The notes below the pieces were generated by a model that was not told the origin of the DNA, did not search any database, and was given only the letters and a program-made list of their open reading frames with translations. This document shows, piece by piece, positions 17,760 through 26,434 of a stretch of 64,000 bases of DNA. Within the stretch, counting starts at the first letter, position 1. Every line of letters starts with the position of its first letter. Made by a program: the position numbers and the translations under genes. The stretch is from Halobacteriales archaeon (GTDB lineage: Archaea; Halobacteriota; Halobacteria; Halorutilales; JAHENH01), in NCBI GenBank assembly GCA_018609935.1, contig JAHENH010000100.1, positions 15,449-79,448 on the forward strand, given 5' to 3'.

Positions 17760-20700
17760 TTAGCATTTTGATACACATCCATCAGGACACTTCATACATC
17801 CCTCAGACATAACCAATTTAGCACCACATTCAGGACATCTAGGGTTCAAGTCATCCCTATCAACATCCTCATCTATACTTGTATCTCCATCCTCACTTTC
17901 TCCAATCCTTTCATCTGTTTCCTCTGTTTGTATCTTTTCATCCTTTTTAGATTTTTCATCCGGTATTGATTGCAGATTAACCTGTTTAGTACCTCCTGTC
18001 TTTATATTATAATCAATAGCTTTCGCTATAGCATCTGGAACCGAAAATACACGTTTCTGACTTTCCTTATCACTTTCCGTGACAATTTTATCATAAGCAA
18101 TCTCCGGACTCCTAATACCCTTCAATTGATCCACCACTTCTTGTGCAGACCCCCCACTACGTAGATATAAAGAAATAAGCCGTCCAATAGCCTCAGTATA
18201 TGACTCAAGAAAACTACCAGACTTACCAACACTAATAAACACCTCAAACGGACTACCTAACTTATCATTTATAGTGACATATACATTAGTATTACCCTCA
18301 AGTTCACTAGCAGGAGCTTTAACCTTATAGGTCTCACCAGACAACGACAATGGCCTATCCTCAGGAGTTGCAATACCACTAGAACCAACATCACCTCCAG
18401 AACCAGAACCAGATTCCACACCACTTTCTGTATCTATATTATATTTTTGTTCTAAATCTATGTCTTGTTGGGTTTTTTCTCCATTAGCCATATCAACATC
18501 TAATTCTTCAAGGAAATCTTCTAAATCTAATTCCCCCTGATCTATCAGTTGTTTCATTTTCTCTACAACCGATTCCTCATCAACTACATCACTACCACTA
18601 CCGGTAGTTAAAACCTGTTTACTACGGCTACCATCCCTATAGACAGTAACACCTTTACCACCATTATCATATATATACCGATAAACCTCCTTTATATCCT
18701 CAACACTAGCATCACTAGGGAAATTGCAGGTCTTACTAATTGCTGAATCCACGCCTTCCTGTAGTGCACCCTGAACTTTAGCATGTTCCTTACCAGAAAG
18801 ATCACCAGCAACAACAAACAAATCCTTTATTTCGTCTGGAACAGAATCCAAATCATCAACACCATCAAACTCACCTCTATCCATTTTATCCTGAGCTTCA
18901 GACTTAACCTCTTCAACATCAATATCATTCACCTCCAAAACACGAAGGAAATAATCATCAAACTCAACAAGCATATCCTCACCCTGAACATCCTGAGTCA
19001 CATTCTTAAAATACGCAACATTATACATAGGCTCACAACCACCAGTCGTATTACCAATCATCGAAGTCGTATTATGAGAGACAAAACCATTCGCAATGTA
19101 GGTGTTGTTCGAGGGAACGCTGATGTCCTTGGTGTAAGCAACACCATCGTCAATTGATTCGACCGTATCGACGAACAATGTTGAAAGTCTACGTCCACCG
19201 ATTGTGACCGGTTCTTCGGTTTTTTCTTCGATGGTCTGGAGAAGGTTGTAGGTGAGGCCGCTACGACGCTTGGCGTCGTTTACTTTATCTTTTATCGAGC
19301 GATCACAGTTTTCATAGTATCCCTCCGTCTCTCTGACAGCGTCAACAACGCTTGGCGGATACTTGTCCTTGCGATACGAACTCTCCTTCAATTCGATATC
19401 GGTTGACTTGTTGATGAAGCCGATCTCATCAAGGAATTTTTTATCTTGGGCTTTGTTCAATCCCCGGAGGTTAAATATAGAACTACTCTCCTCTGTCGAG
19501 TTGTTCCGACTATCATAACTGGTTAATGGCTTTTTATCCCGCTTGAATACGATACCAAGACTAAGAAGAACTGTTTGAACCTGTTTTGCAAGTATTTCGG
19601 AAGTAGTGGAAAGTTCGATTTTGCGTGAGGCAGTTCCATCCGCTTCGAACAACCCACGCAAGAAGGCACGCGTAACCTCTTTACCGGAATCAAGAACTTG
19701 GTCGGGAATGAATGCTGTGCGGCTACTCTTTTTCCATCCATTATCCTCGAAGAACCGCGTAACATGCTTACCACCAATGGAAACAATAACACAGTTTGCT
19801 TTCTCTTCAGTGGTAACAGTCACACCGAAAACGTGCTCTCCCAGATCTATAAGACGTTTGATTGTTTCGGGATATTCAGTATCGACGGCCAATTCAACAC
19901 CGTTTGTCGTGTTGAGATGTCCATCACCGATGTAGAATCCGAGAAGAACCGCAAGTTCGGGGCTCATCCGCTCCGGAAGTTGGAGGTTCTGATCGCTTCT
20001 GAAGTGAATATTTTCACGTTCCGATATGTCGAGATAACTTGCCTCACCACGGTCGATATACGACCCTCGTTTTAGTACGATCGAGTCACCGGAGTTGATG
20101 TCGCGTACCTTTCGCCAGCGATATTCGTTCTCCTCGGTAAGAACCCTGAATTTGTGATCCGGGGTGGCAGCAATACTGAAGCCCGTTTCAGTCGTGATCG
20201 TTTTGACTGTGTCAAACCCGTTGTCGTACACTGCGTTCGCCGTCTTCGTTCCGCCGTCTGTCGAGACACCGACCTCGATCTCATCCCACATCTCGAACTC
20301 TGCGGTCGTCTCGTCGAGATTCTTGATCGGCCGTAGTCCCTCGTCGGTCGAAACCAGCGAGTTCTCCTCGACACAGCCTGTGGGTGCGATAGTTGTGACA
20401 TTATGGTTCCTTATAGGATAACCATCGTCCCAATCACTGGGATCCTCACCAACATGTTGTTTAAACCATTCAGGATAATTTGTAGGATCGGCATACTTGG
20501 AATCTTCCCACATACTAAAACTACCACGACTACCCGCAAGCTCCCTAGACTTCTCTTTAGAACGATAATTGATATACTGCATCAACTGTCTAGCAATCTC
20601 GTTCGCTTCATCACCACCATATTTAACACCAACCTGGATATACAGCTGTGCAAGACCCATAATACCAAGACCAATCTTTCGCATACTAGAAACAGTATCC

Positions 20701-23700
20701 TCAATTTTCTCAATAGGAAAATCAGACATAGTGACCACATTATCAAGAAAATGAGTGGAAGCATCAATCCGGTAATCAAACTCATCCCAATCAATAGCCT
20801 GGCCCAAAAACTCTTCAACTCTATCTTCTAAATTATTATCTTTAACTGAAAACTCAAAATTGTCCCACAACTGTCTATCTCTATCCACAATAGTTGAAAG
20901 ATTTATATGACCAAGGTTACAAGCTTCATATTCTTCAAGTGGCTGTTCACCACAATTATGAACTACCAGACCATTAGCGACGAATGAGTTCGTGCCAGGT
21001 TCGGTTAGATCGTAGACCGCTTCATAGCCGTCGCGCTCAAAAGACTCAACTGTGACTTTAAATCGTTCAGTGTAGGATCTACGGTCATATTCATCGAATA
21101 ATTCCTCAAGTTTGTCTGTTTTTGAGTTAAGCAGGAATCCTATCTCTTGGCTGAAACGGATGAGATTGTCCTTTACGATGACTAGTTCGTGTAAACTCTG
21201 TGTTTCGTATTCTTTCATATTACGGTGACCGTCGGGGAGTTCAGTAACACCACTCTGTTTGCGATCTTCGTAGACCTTGCTTGCGATACCAAAGTTTAGT
21301 AGGAGTTGCTGCACTTCCTTGAGTAGATCTGCATCAACACTAGCGAGTGTAACGGAGACACCCTTCTCGACGGTTCCCTGTACACTACCGTCAGTACTGA
21401 ACAACGCCTGCAGGAAACCACGCGCCATTTCCTCACTACCTCGCATGATCACGTCTGGAACCTGCAGTTTTTCGTCGACTAGTCCAGCCTGTTCAGCGTA
21501 TTCATATAGACGTGTAGAGCGAATACGTTTTTCAACTACTTGTGTCCCTCGGTAGTCGTCATTCCAGCTGACTTTGTTGACACCAATTTCGTATTCCTCG
21601 CTACTTATCGGTTCGCGTACAACATTATTTACATCACTCGCAAACTGCTCAGAGATTTCTGCATCCTCATCGTAGAAATTCAGAACCGCGCGCTTTTCAC
21701 CATCTTTCAAATGACCGTCACCGACTAGCCAACCTAAGACACGACCCTCTTCAGCGGATCCGTGTTGTCCGAATCCACCTTTCTGGTTCCGAATATGAAC
21801 TGTCTGACCTAGTTCGAGGTTCTGCGCCTCGACCCACCCATCGTCGGTCATCACACGATGGTCAGCAGTCAAGCGAAGTTCGTATCCCTCACTTGTTCTG
21901 AGCTTGTACACATCCTTCTCGCCAGTTTTGTAGACACTACTGGCTTCTTTCACGTCGTCCTCACTGAGTCGCCCGTCTACCACTACATCACAAGCCACGC
22001 CGTGCTCGTACAATTCCTCGGCCGGAACGAGTCCGTTTCCTGTATGTATAAGAGTGTCGCCAGTTACACATGGGTTGGTTGCGAGCATTTGGTGGCTTGG
22101 ATGTTTTTGTGTGTCGAAGCTGTGTTTTTTGTTTGTTTGGTCTATATAGAATACTCCTGGTTCTCCGTTTTCCCATGCTCCTTGTGCTATTCTATCCCAG
22201 ATTTCTTTTGCTGGTATTTTGAGTGCTTCTCCTATTTCTACGTGTTGTTCTAGGTCGAACCAGCTGTAGAGTTGTTTTGTTTCTTCGGTTGCTATGTGTG
22301 GTTTTTCTGTTCTTGGGTTATATAGTGTGTAGTCTTCGTTGTTTTCTACTGCTTCCATGAATTCGTCTGTTACTCCTACTGATATGTTGAAGTTTGAGAG
22401 ATGACCTTCTGCTGCGTTTCTTAGGTGTTTTGGTATTTTTCCGTCTCCATCTATTAGTTGTCTTGCTTCTTGTAGTGCGTCTCCAAAGCTTGTATGTGTT
22501 GGGTCATCTGGATCGTTTAATCGAAGTGAGTATGCTAGGGATACGTCTTTGTTTTTTGCGTGTATAAAAAACGGTATGTCAGGGTGGTCTATCTTCATTA
22601 TCCCCATCTGTGCGCCACGCCGTGTTCCTCCCTGAGCTACAGTTTCACATAGCTGGTCGAATGTACGCATAAACGTTATGGGTCCGCTTGCTATTCCTCC
22701 TGTAGATTTTACGATGTCTCCATAAGGACGAAGCCTCCAGAATGCATACCCGACCCCACCTCCACTCTGAAAGATCTTAGATGCTTCTTTTACAGTTTGG
22801 TGTATGTCTCCCATGTCGTCTTCTGGACTGTCTACAAAACATGCGGAGAGTTGTTGTAGTTCATCACCTGCGTTCATGATTGTGGGGCTGTTATGGCTTA
22901 CAAATCCATCTGCGACAAATGTGTTTCTATTTGGGACGTTTAGGTCGCATGCATCTAGATATCCTGCATTTTCTATTGATTCAACTTTTTTATAGATTTG
23001 GTCTAGTTCGACTAGGTCTGCAATTGGGCTTTCCCAAAGTTCAGGATAAGTTTCTGCTATTCTTTTAAAGGCTTCAACTGATATGTCTTGGCTATATGGT
23101 GATGAAGAATCTATTATAAACTGGGAGATTTTTTTATAAAAGTCATGTCCAAGATCATCTCTTGAATGATACCATTCTTTTAGTTTAGATTGTTGGTTAG
23201 GTATTTTTGTTGATGCTTTTGTAGTTTCTTTGAATCTTTTGAGTGATTTATTTTTTCTAGATGATATAAAACCAATTTTTTCTGTAAATCTGCGTCCATA
23301 TTCGTTTTTACGGATTGTAATTCTATATCCTCCTCTTTTTTTGGATTTTTTACTTTCTATTCCAAGTCCTAAAAGTAGTGTTTGAACTTGTGAGGCTAGT
23401 TCACTAGATTTTGTATAATATGCAATTGCTCGTGTTTCTACGGATCCATCTCCCTCAAATAGTCCACTTAGAAATGCTGATATGCAATTCCTACCTGATT
23501 TTTGTATTTTGTCAGGTATTCTTGCAGATATAGAAGATTTTTTTGATAATCCATTTTGTCGTAGGAATTTTACAACTGCTCTAATAGGTATTACTGATAC
23601 AGTACAGTTTTTATCATCAAATTCCCTGGTTTTTGGTTCGTATCCAAATATAGTTTTGGTTAGTTCATCAAATACTTCTTTTAGATCTGGATCTTTCTTA

Positions 23701-24575
23701 TCGAATGCAACCCTGACTCTTGTATCTTCAACTGATCCATCCGCGATAAGCAGACCCAACCATTGTGCTAAAGAACTATTGATTTTTTCTGGAAGATCTA
23801 TTTTTTTTGCGTTTCCATGATAGTTTATATCCGTATCAAGTGATACAGAGTTATCTTCTGAAATATAGTTTGATTGTAGAGCCATCCAATCACCTGGTGA
23901 AATCTTTGAGGCTTGTTTCCAGACATATTCTCCTTTTTCATTTATTATACGAAATACGTGTTCTTTACTCGAAGTTACTTGATATCCATCACTAGTTGTA
24001 ATTGTTTGCATCTGCTTAGTTCCATTATCAAAGGTTTCAGCTACTTCCGCTTGTCCATGATCATCTGAAACATTTTCACCTTTTTCAATATCCGTTATTT
24101 GTTTTGTGCCTGTAGGGGTACCAACTGTGGTAGTAGGGGCAACACAGTTAGGGGTGAACTTTAGGTGTTCCATTATTTCTGTGAATTTTTTTACTGTTTG
24201 GTCGATTTGTTTTTGTGATTGTTTTGATAGTTTTGGGTATATTGTGTCGTATGAGAATTTGTAGATGTTGTCTTCTGTTATTTCTATTTCTTGTATTTGT
24301 TTGTCGAATGGGTTTTTTTCTTTTTTTAGTCCTTTTCTTAGGTCTTTTTCTGTTGCTGTTATTGTTTCGTCTAGGTGTGGAACGTCTCCTAGTGCTATGT
24401 TTTTTGCTATTCTTTTGAAGAGTTGTTCTTGTTTTTCTATTGGTTCTCCTTTTTCGTTTTTCTTTAGGTATCTTGCTGGTAGTATTCTTTTGTATGCGTT
24501 TTCTGTTAGTCTTTCTTTTATTGTTTCTCCTTCTGTTCTTTTTATTGGTAGGTTTATTTCGTCTAGTTTAGACAT
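17760..24575 (-). CDS. nrdJ: Adenosylcobalamin-dependent ribonucleotide reductase with three inteins
   Basis: Class II reductase making deoxynucleotides with a B12-derived thiyl radical. The 2271-residue precursor holds three inteins (419, 372 and 435 residues); splicing leaves 1045. Extein landmarks: FTPN-SPTIMNAG, substrate-site Cys in QLSACF, GGGVGYAFWRLRP, the finger loop NP-CGE with the catalytic Cys, APTG-TTSMIGN, and a C-terminal tail with redox cysteines (CPEC, CMKCPDGC, SKC). The inteins interrupt three of these motifs. BtuF-like protein follows and NrdR precedes, forming a B12 and dNTP unit. Oddity: the coding strand is A/C-rich in the 5' exteins and T/G-rich in the 3' exteins, switching around intein 2. 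The upstream gap to nrdR is about 400 bases. Confidence 0.96.
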   Translation of the reverse strand: MSKLDEINLPIKRTEGETIKERLTENAYKRILPARYLKKNEKGEPIEKQEQLFKRIAKNIALGDVPHLDETITATEKDLRKGLKKEKNPFDKQIQEIEITEDNIYKFSYDTIYPKLSKQSQKQIDQTVKKFTEIMEHLKFTPNCVAPTTTVGTPTGTKQITDIEKGENVSDDHGQAEVAETFDNGTKQMQTITTSDGYQVTSSKEHVFRIINEKGEYVWKQASKISPGDWMALQSNYISEDNSVSLDTDINYHGNAKKIDLPEKINSSLAQWLGLLIADGSVEDTRVRVAFDKKDPDLKEVFDELTKTIFGYEPKTREFDDKNCTVSVIPIRAVVKFLRQNGLSKKSSISARIPDKIQKSGRNCISAFLSGLFEGDGSVETRAIAYYTKSSELASQVQTLLLGLGIESKKSKKRGGYRITIRKNEYGRRFTEKIGFISSRKNKSLKRFKETTKASTKIPNQQSKLKEWYHSRDDLGHDFYKKISQFIIDSSSPYSQDISVEAFKRIAETYPELWESPIADLVELDQIYKKVESIENAGYLDACDLNVPNRNTFVADGFVSHNSPTIMNAGDELQQLSACFVDSPEDDMGDIHQTVKEASKIFQSGGGVGYAFWRLRPYGDIVKSTGGIASGPITFMRTFDQLCETVAQGGTRRGAQMGIMKIDHPDIPFFIHAKNKDVSLAYSLRLNDPDDPTHTSFGDALQEARQLIDGDGKIPKHLRNAAEGHLSNFNISVGVTDEFMEAVENNEDYTLYNPRTEKPHIATEETKQLYSWFDLEQHVEIGEALKIPAKEIWDRIAQGAWENGEPGVFYIDQTNKKHSFDTQKHPSHQMLATNPCVTGDTLIHTGNGLVPAEELYEHGVACDVVVDGRLSEDDVKEASSVYKTGEKDVYKLRTSEGYELRLTADHRVMTDDGWVEAQNLELGQTVHIRNQKGGFGQHGSAEEGRVLGWLVGDGHLKDGEKRAVLNFYDEDAEISEQFASDVNNVVREPISSEEYEIGVNKVSWNDDYRGTQVVEKRIRSTRLYEYAEQAGLVDEKLQVPDVIMRGSEEMARGFLQALFSTDGSVQGTVEKGVSVTLASVDADLLKEVQQLLLNFGIASKVYEDRKQSGVTELPDGHRNMKEYETQSLHELVIVKDNLIRFSQEIGFLLNSKTDKLEELFDEYDRRSYTERFKVTVESFERDGYEAVYDLTEPGTNSFVANGLVVHNCGEQPLEEYEACNLGHINLSTIVDRDRQLWDNFEFSVKDNNLEDRVEEFLGQAIDWDEFDYRIDASTHFLDNVVTMSDFPIEKIEDTVSSMRKIGLGIMGLAQLYIQVGVKYGGDEANEIARQLMQYINYRSKEKSRELAGSRGSFSMWEDSKYADPTNYPEWFKQHVGEDPSDWDDGYPIRNHNVTTIAPTGCVEENSLVSTDEGLRPIKNLDETTAEFEMWDEIEVGVSTDGGTKTANAVYDNGFDTVKTITTETGFSIAATPDHKFRVLTEENEYRWRKVRDINSGDSIVLKRGSYIDRGEASYLDISERENIHFRSDQNLQLPERMSPELAVLLGFYIGDGHLNTTNGVELAVDTEYPETIKRLIDLGEHVFGVTVTTEEKANCVIVSIGGKHVTRFFEDNGWKKSSRTAFIPDQVLDSGKEVTRAFLRGLFEADGTASRKIELSTTSEILAKQVQTVLLSLGIVFKRDKKPLTSYDSRNNSTEESSSIFNLRGLNKAQDKKFLDEIGFINKSTDIELKESSYRKDKYPPSVVDAVRETEGYYENCDRSIKDKVNDAKRRSGLTYNLLQTIEEKTEEPVTIGGRRLSTLFVDTVESIDDGVAYTKDISVPSNNTYIANGFVSHNTTSMIGNTTGGCEPMYNVAYFKNVTQDVQGEDMLVEFDDYFLRVLEVNDIDVEEVKSEAQDKMDRGEFDGVDDLDSVPDEIKDLFVVAGDLSGKEHAKVQGALQEGVDSAISKTCNFPSDASVEDIKEVYRYIYDNGGKGVTVYRDGSRSKQVLTTGSGSDVVDEESVVEKMKQLIDQGELDLEDFLEELDVDMANGEKTQQDIDLEQKYNIDTESGVESGSGSGGDVGSSGIATPEDRPLSLSGETYKVKAPASELEGNTNVYVTINDKLGSPFEVFISVGKSGSFLESYTEAIGRLISLYLRSGGSAQEVVDQLKGIRSPEIAYDKIVTESDKESQKRVFSVPDAIAKAIDYNIKTGGTKQVNLQSIPDEKSKKDEKIQTEETDERIGESEDGDTSIDEDVDRDDLNPRCPECGAKLVMSEGCMKCPDGCVSKC
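19071..20375 (-). mobile_element. Intein 3 of NrdJ (435 aa, LAGLIDADG type)
   Basis: Residues 1401-1835. It begins CVEENSLVST and ends YIANGFVSHN, followed by Thr, restoring APTG-TTSMIGN. Block B is near ATPDHKFRVL; endonuclease motifs are LLGFYIGDG and LRGLFEADG. One block counted by hand is 34 of 60 G+C, like intein 2 and unlike the host gene, so a high-GC donor (haloarchaeon-like) is likely. Confidence 0.95.
20955..22070 (-). mobile_element. Intein 2 of NrdJ (372 aa, LAGLIDADG type)
   Basis: Residues 836-1207. It begins CVTGDTLIHT and ends FVANGLVVHN, directly before the catalytic Cys of the finger loop (NP-CGEQPL), so the +1 splicing nucleophile is also the thiyl-radical cysteine. Block B is around LTADHRVMTD; endonuclease motifs are VLGWLVGDG and LQALFSTDG. 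GC is far above the host exteins (33 of 60 in a hand-counted block against 23-24 of 60), indicating recent transfer. Confidence 0.95.
22890..24146 (-). mobile_element. Intein 1 of NrdJ (419 aa, LAGLIDADG type)
   Basis: Residues 144-562 of the precursor. It starts with Cys (CVAPTTTVGT) and ends FVADGFVSHN followed by Ser, restoring FTPN-SPTIMNAG. Splicing block B is visible around TSSKEHVFRI. Two LAGLIDADG motifs lie at WLGLLIADG and LSGLFEGDG, so a homing endonuclease is probably intact. GC is host-like (20 of 60 bases in one block counted by hand), suggesting long residence. Confidence 0.95.
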
Positions 24576-24980
24576 ATATTGTTTTAGTGTTTTTATTGGT
24601 TTTTTGTTGGTTTTTGTTTCTGTCTTTTTCTGCTTTTTCCGTCTTATTCTTCATATTGTTATATTTTGTTTTTCTTTCCATTCTTTATATAGATATAAAC
24701 CCAGATATAGGGGTATATTTATCTTAACGCCAATATATGGTATCTATATGTTTATATAACTAACGAATAAAAACAACATTGATATCCTCTACACCCTAAA
24801 GGACGGGGCTTTAGCCTTGAAACTAACCTAATCAACAGATATAAAACAGTCAGACATATATTTACGTACCAACTCTAAACCTGAAACTATATAGTTTCAC
24901 TCCTTACCTATCTCATGTACAATTTTATTAGCTATGTTTAGGGATGATAACAAAGCAAAAATGAAATATTTTATTTAGAT
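24576..24980. other. nrdJ upstream region with IS left-end-like scar
   Basis: About 400 bases between nrdR and nrdJ, both on the minus strand. It holds the nrdJ promoter, a 16-base imperfect palindrome (acccagatataggggt, 24699-24714) and a second one (ccaatatatgg, 24730-24740) that might bind a regulator. At about 24783-24830, acaccctaaaggacggggct resembles the left-end hairpin of IS605/IS1341 elements. I see no coding sequence. Confidence 0.35.
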
Positions 24981-25439
24981 TTATAGGTTTTCTTGTAGAA
25001 TTTTGTCTAATTCCTGTATAAATTCCTCTGGATCCTCAAATGCCTTATATACAGATACAAACCGTATATATGCTACTTTATCGGTTTCTCGTAATTTTTC
25101 TGATATTTTTTGTCCTATAAGCCTTGAAGATACTATCTGTGTTCCTTCATTTTTTATTTCTTCTTCGACCTGATCTACGATTTTTTCCACTTTCTGTTTA
25201 GATACCGGACGTTTCTCTACAGCCAACTCTATACCACGCCTAATTTTTTCTCTCTGATATGGCTCTATACTTCCATCTCTTTTTTTTACCTGTAATGATT
25301 CCCATTCAGGTCGTTCATATGTAGTAAATCGAAAGCCACATCGTCTACATTCTCTTCTCCTCCGTACAGTGTTTCCCTTTTCGGTATCCCTTGTATCAAT
25401 TACTCCCGTATTCTCATATCCACAATCTGGACATCTCAT
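24981..25439 (-). CDS. nrdR: Transcriptional repressor NrdR
   Basis: Nucleotide-sensing repressor of ribonucleotide reductase genes. At 152 aa it has the standard length. The N-terminal zinc ribbon is complete (CPDCGYENTGVIDTR, then CRRCGFRFTTYE), followed by the ATP-cone domain (VKKRDGSIEPYQREKIRRGIE) and the conserved AYIRFVSVYKAFEDPEEF. It lies upstream of nrdJ on the same strand with a gap of about 400 bases. NrdR is common in bacteria and found in only part of the archaea; in Haloarchaea it also accompanies nrdJ. Regulation of nrdJ is the obvious inference; possible operators are noted for the intervening region. Confidence 0.96.
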   Translation of the reverse strand: MRCPDCGYENTGVIDTRDTEKGNTVRRRRECRRCGFRFTTYERPEWESLQVKKRDGSIEPYQREKIRRGIELAVEKRPVSKQKVEKIVDQVEEEIKNEGTQIVSSRLIGQKISEKLRETDKVAYIRFVSVYKAFEDPEEFIQELDKILQENL

Positions 25440-25656
25440 ATTTAAAGACGTATAATATTCAAATATAAAACCTAACTATATTAAACTACCCCATATATTT
25501 TAATAATATAAATCTTCTCAATTAATATTACAAACCATGTAACTAGATAAAAAATCTATTGTAATTATTTTTAACTTATGATTATTTTGTTTTTCGTCTT
25601 CTGTTTGAGATATAAACATTATATTTAAATCAACAAGGAATTAATCAAAATATAGA

Positions 25657-25739
25657 GCGTGGGTAGCCAAGCGGTCAACGGCGCAGCGCTTAGGACGCTG
25701 TCCTGTAGAGGTTCGCCGGTTCGAATCCGGTCCCACGCA
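25657..25739 (+). tRNA. tRNA-Leu (TAG)
   Basis: 83-nt class II tRNA with a long variable arm: acceptor GCGTGGG/CCCACGC, discriminator A, anticodon stem CAGCG/CGCTG with loop CTTAGGA (anticodon TAG), T-arm CCGGT-TCGAATC-CGG. CCA is not encoded. An atatttaaat box about 30 bases upstream is a plausible TATA element. Confidence 0.96.
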
Positions 25740-25933
25740 GTTTTTTCTATATTTCCTTAATTTTAAAAATAAAGTGTACTAGATACAAATTTTATAGATA
25801 TTGATTTTAGTTTATAGGGTTGGCTATTTTGATATGTTTCCCTAGATTAGTGGTGTTTTTTTATTTTTCCTTCCCCTCTTTTATATTTACTTTTATGTTT
25901 GAGGATTGGTTAGAATATGTGTTTTATTTTGGT

Positions 25934-26248
25934 CTATATTTCTTCTAGGTGTTCTACTCCTTTTTTACTGACGTTTGCTTCTGTTATCTCTTCTGGCATC
26001 CAGTCTGGTGCGTCATCTGGTGCTTCATCTTCCCACGCCCATGCATCATATATATGAACTTTTTTTGTTCCTCTTTCTCTTAGCCGTATTTCTGTTGCGT
26101 TATTTTTTGCAGCTTCTTCGCCGGATCCTGGTTCCAGTCTTCTTGCAGCCTTCAATGCAGCCTGTCTCGGAGTGTTTCCACTAAAAACACTTGTTTCTTC
26201 TCCATTTTCTCGTAGGGCGAAATTTCTTTTACCGTCTTCTCTTACCAT
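25934..26248 (-). CDS. MC1 family non-histone chromosomal protein
   Basis: Small DNA-bending chromatin protein of methanogens and haloarchaea. In 104 aa it shows the family pattern: KRNFALRENGEETSVFSG, the helix PRQAALKAARRLEPGS, IRLRERGTKKVHIYDAW, and PDWMPEEITEANVSKKGVE. These match the MC1 fold, including the basic and aromatic DNA-contact residues (Trp in DAWAWED and PDWMP). Like haloarchaeal versions it is a little longer and more acidic than Methanosarcina MC1 (93 aa). It is monocistronic, between tRNA-Leu and asd. Confidence 0.9.
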   Translation of the reverse strand: MVREDGKRNFALRENGEETSVFSGNTPRQAALKAARRLEPGSGEEAAKNNATEIRLRERGTKKVHIYDAWAWEDEAPDDAPDWMPEEITEANVSKKGVEHLEEI

Positions 26249-26434
26249 TTTTATATCCCTGTCTGTGGCTTCCCTCTTCCCCCATATAAATTTAACGGCT
26301 ATATCGGGTGTTTCTCTCTATTTCAGGGTTTCCCTACGTAAAATTACCATATTTATATGAAAAATATAAACCTATACTTAAATAGTATGTTTAGATTGTA
26401 AACTAATTTTTTTGTATAAAAAATCTATAACAGA

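Noticed and set aside
19606..20421. Several plus-strand open frames of 85-125 codons opposite nrdJ
   Set aside because: They are shadows of intein 3, whose higher GC lowers stop frequency in other frames.
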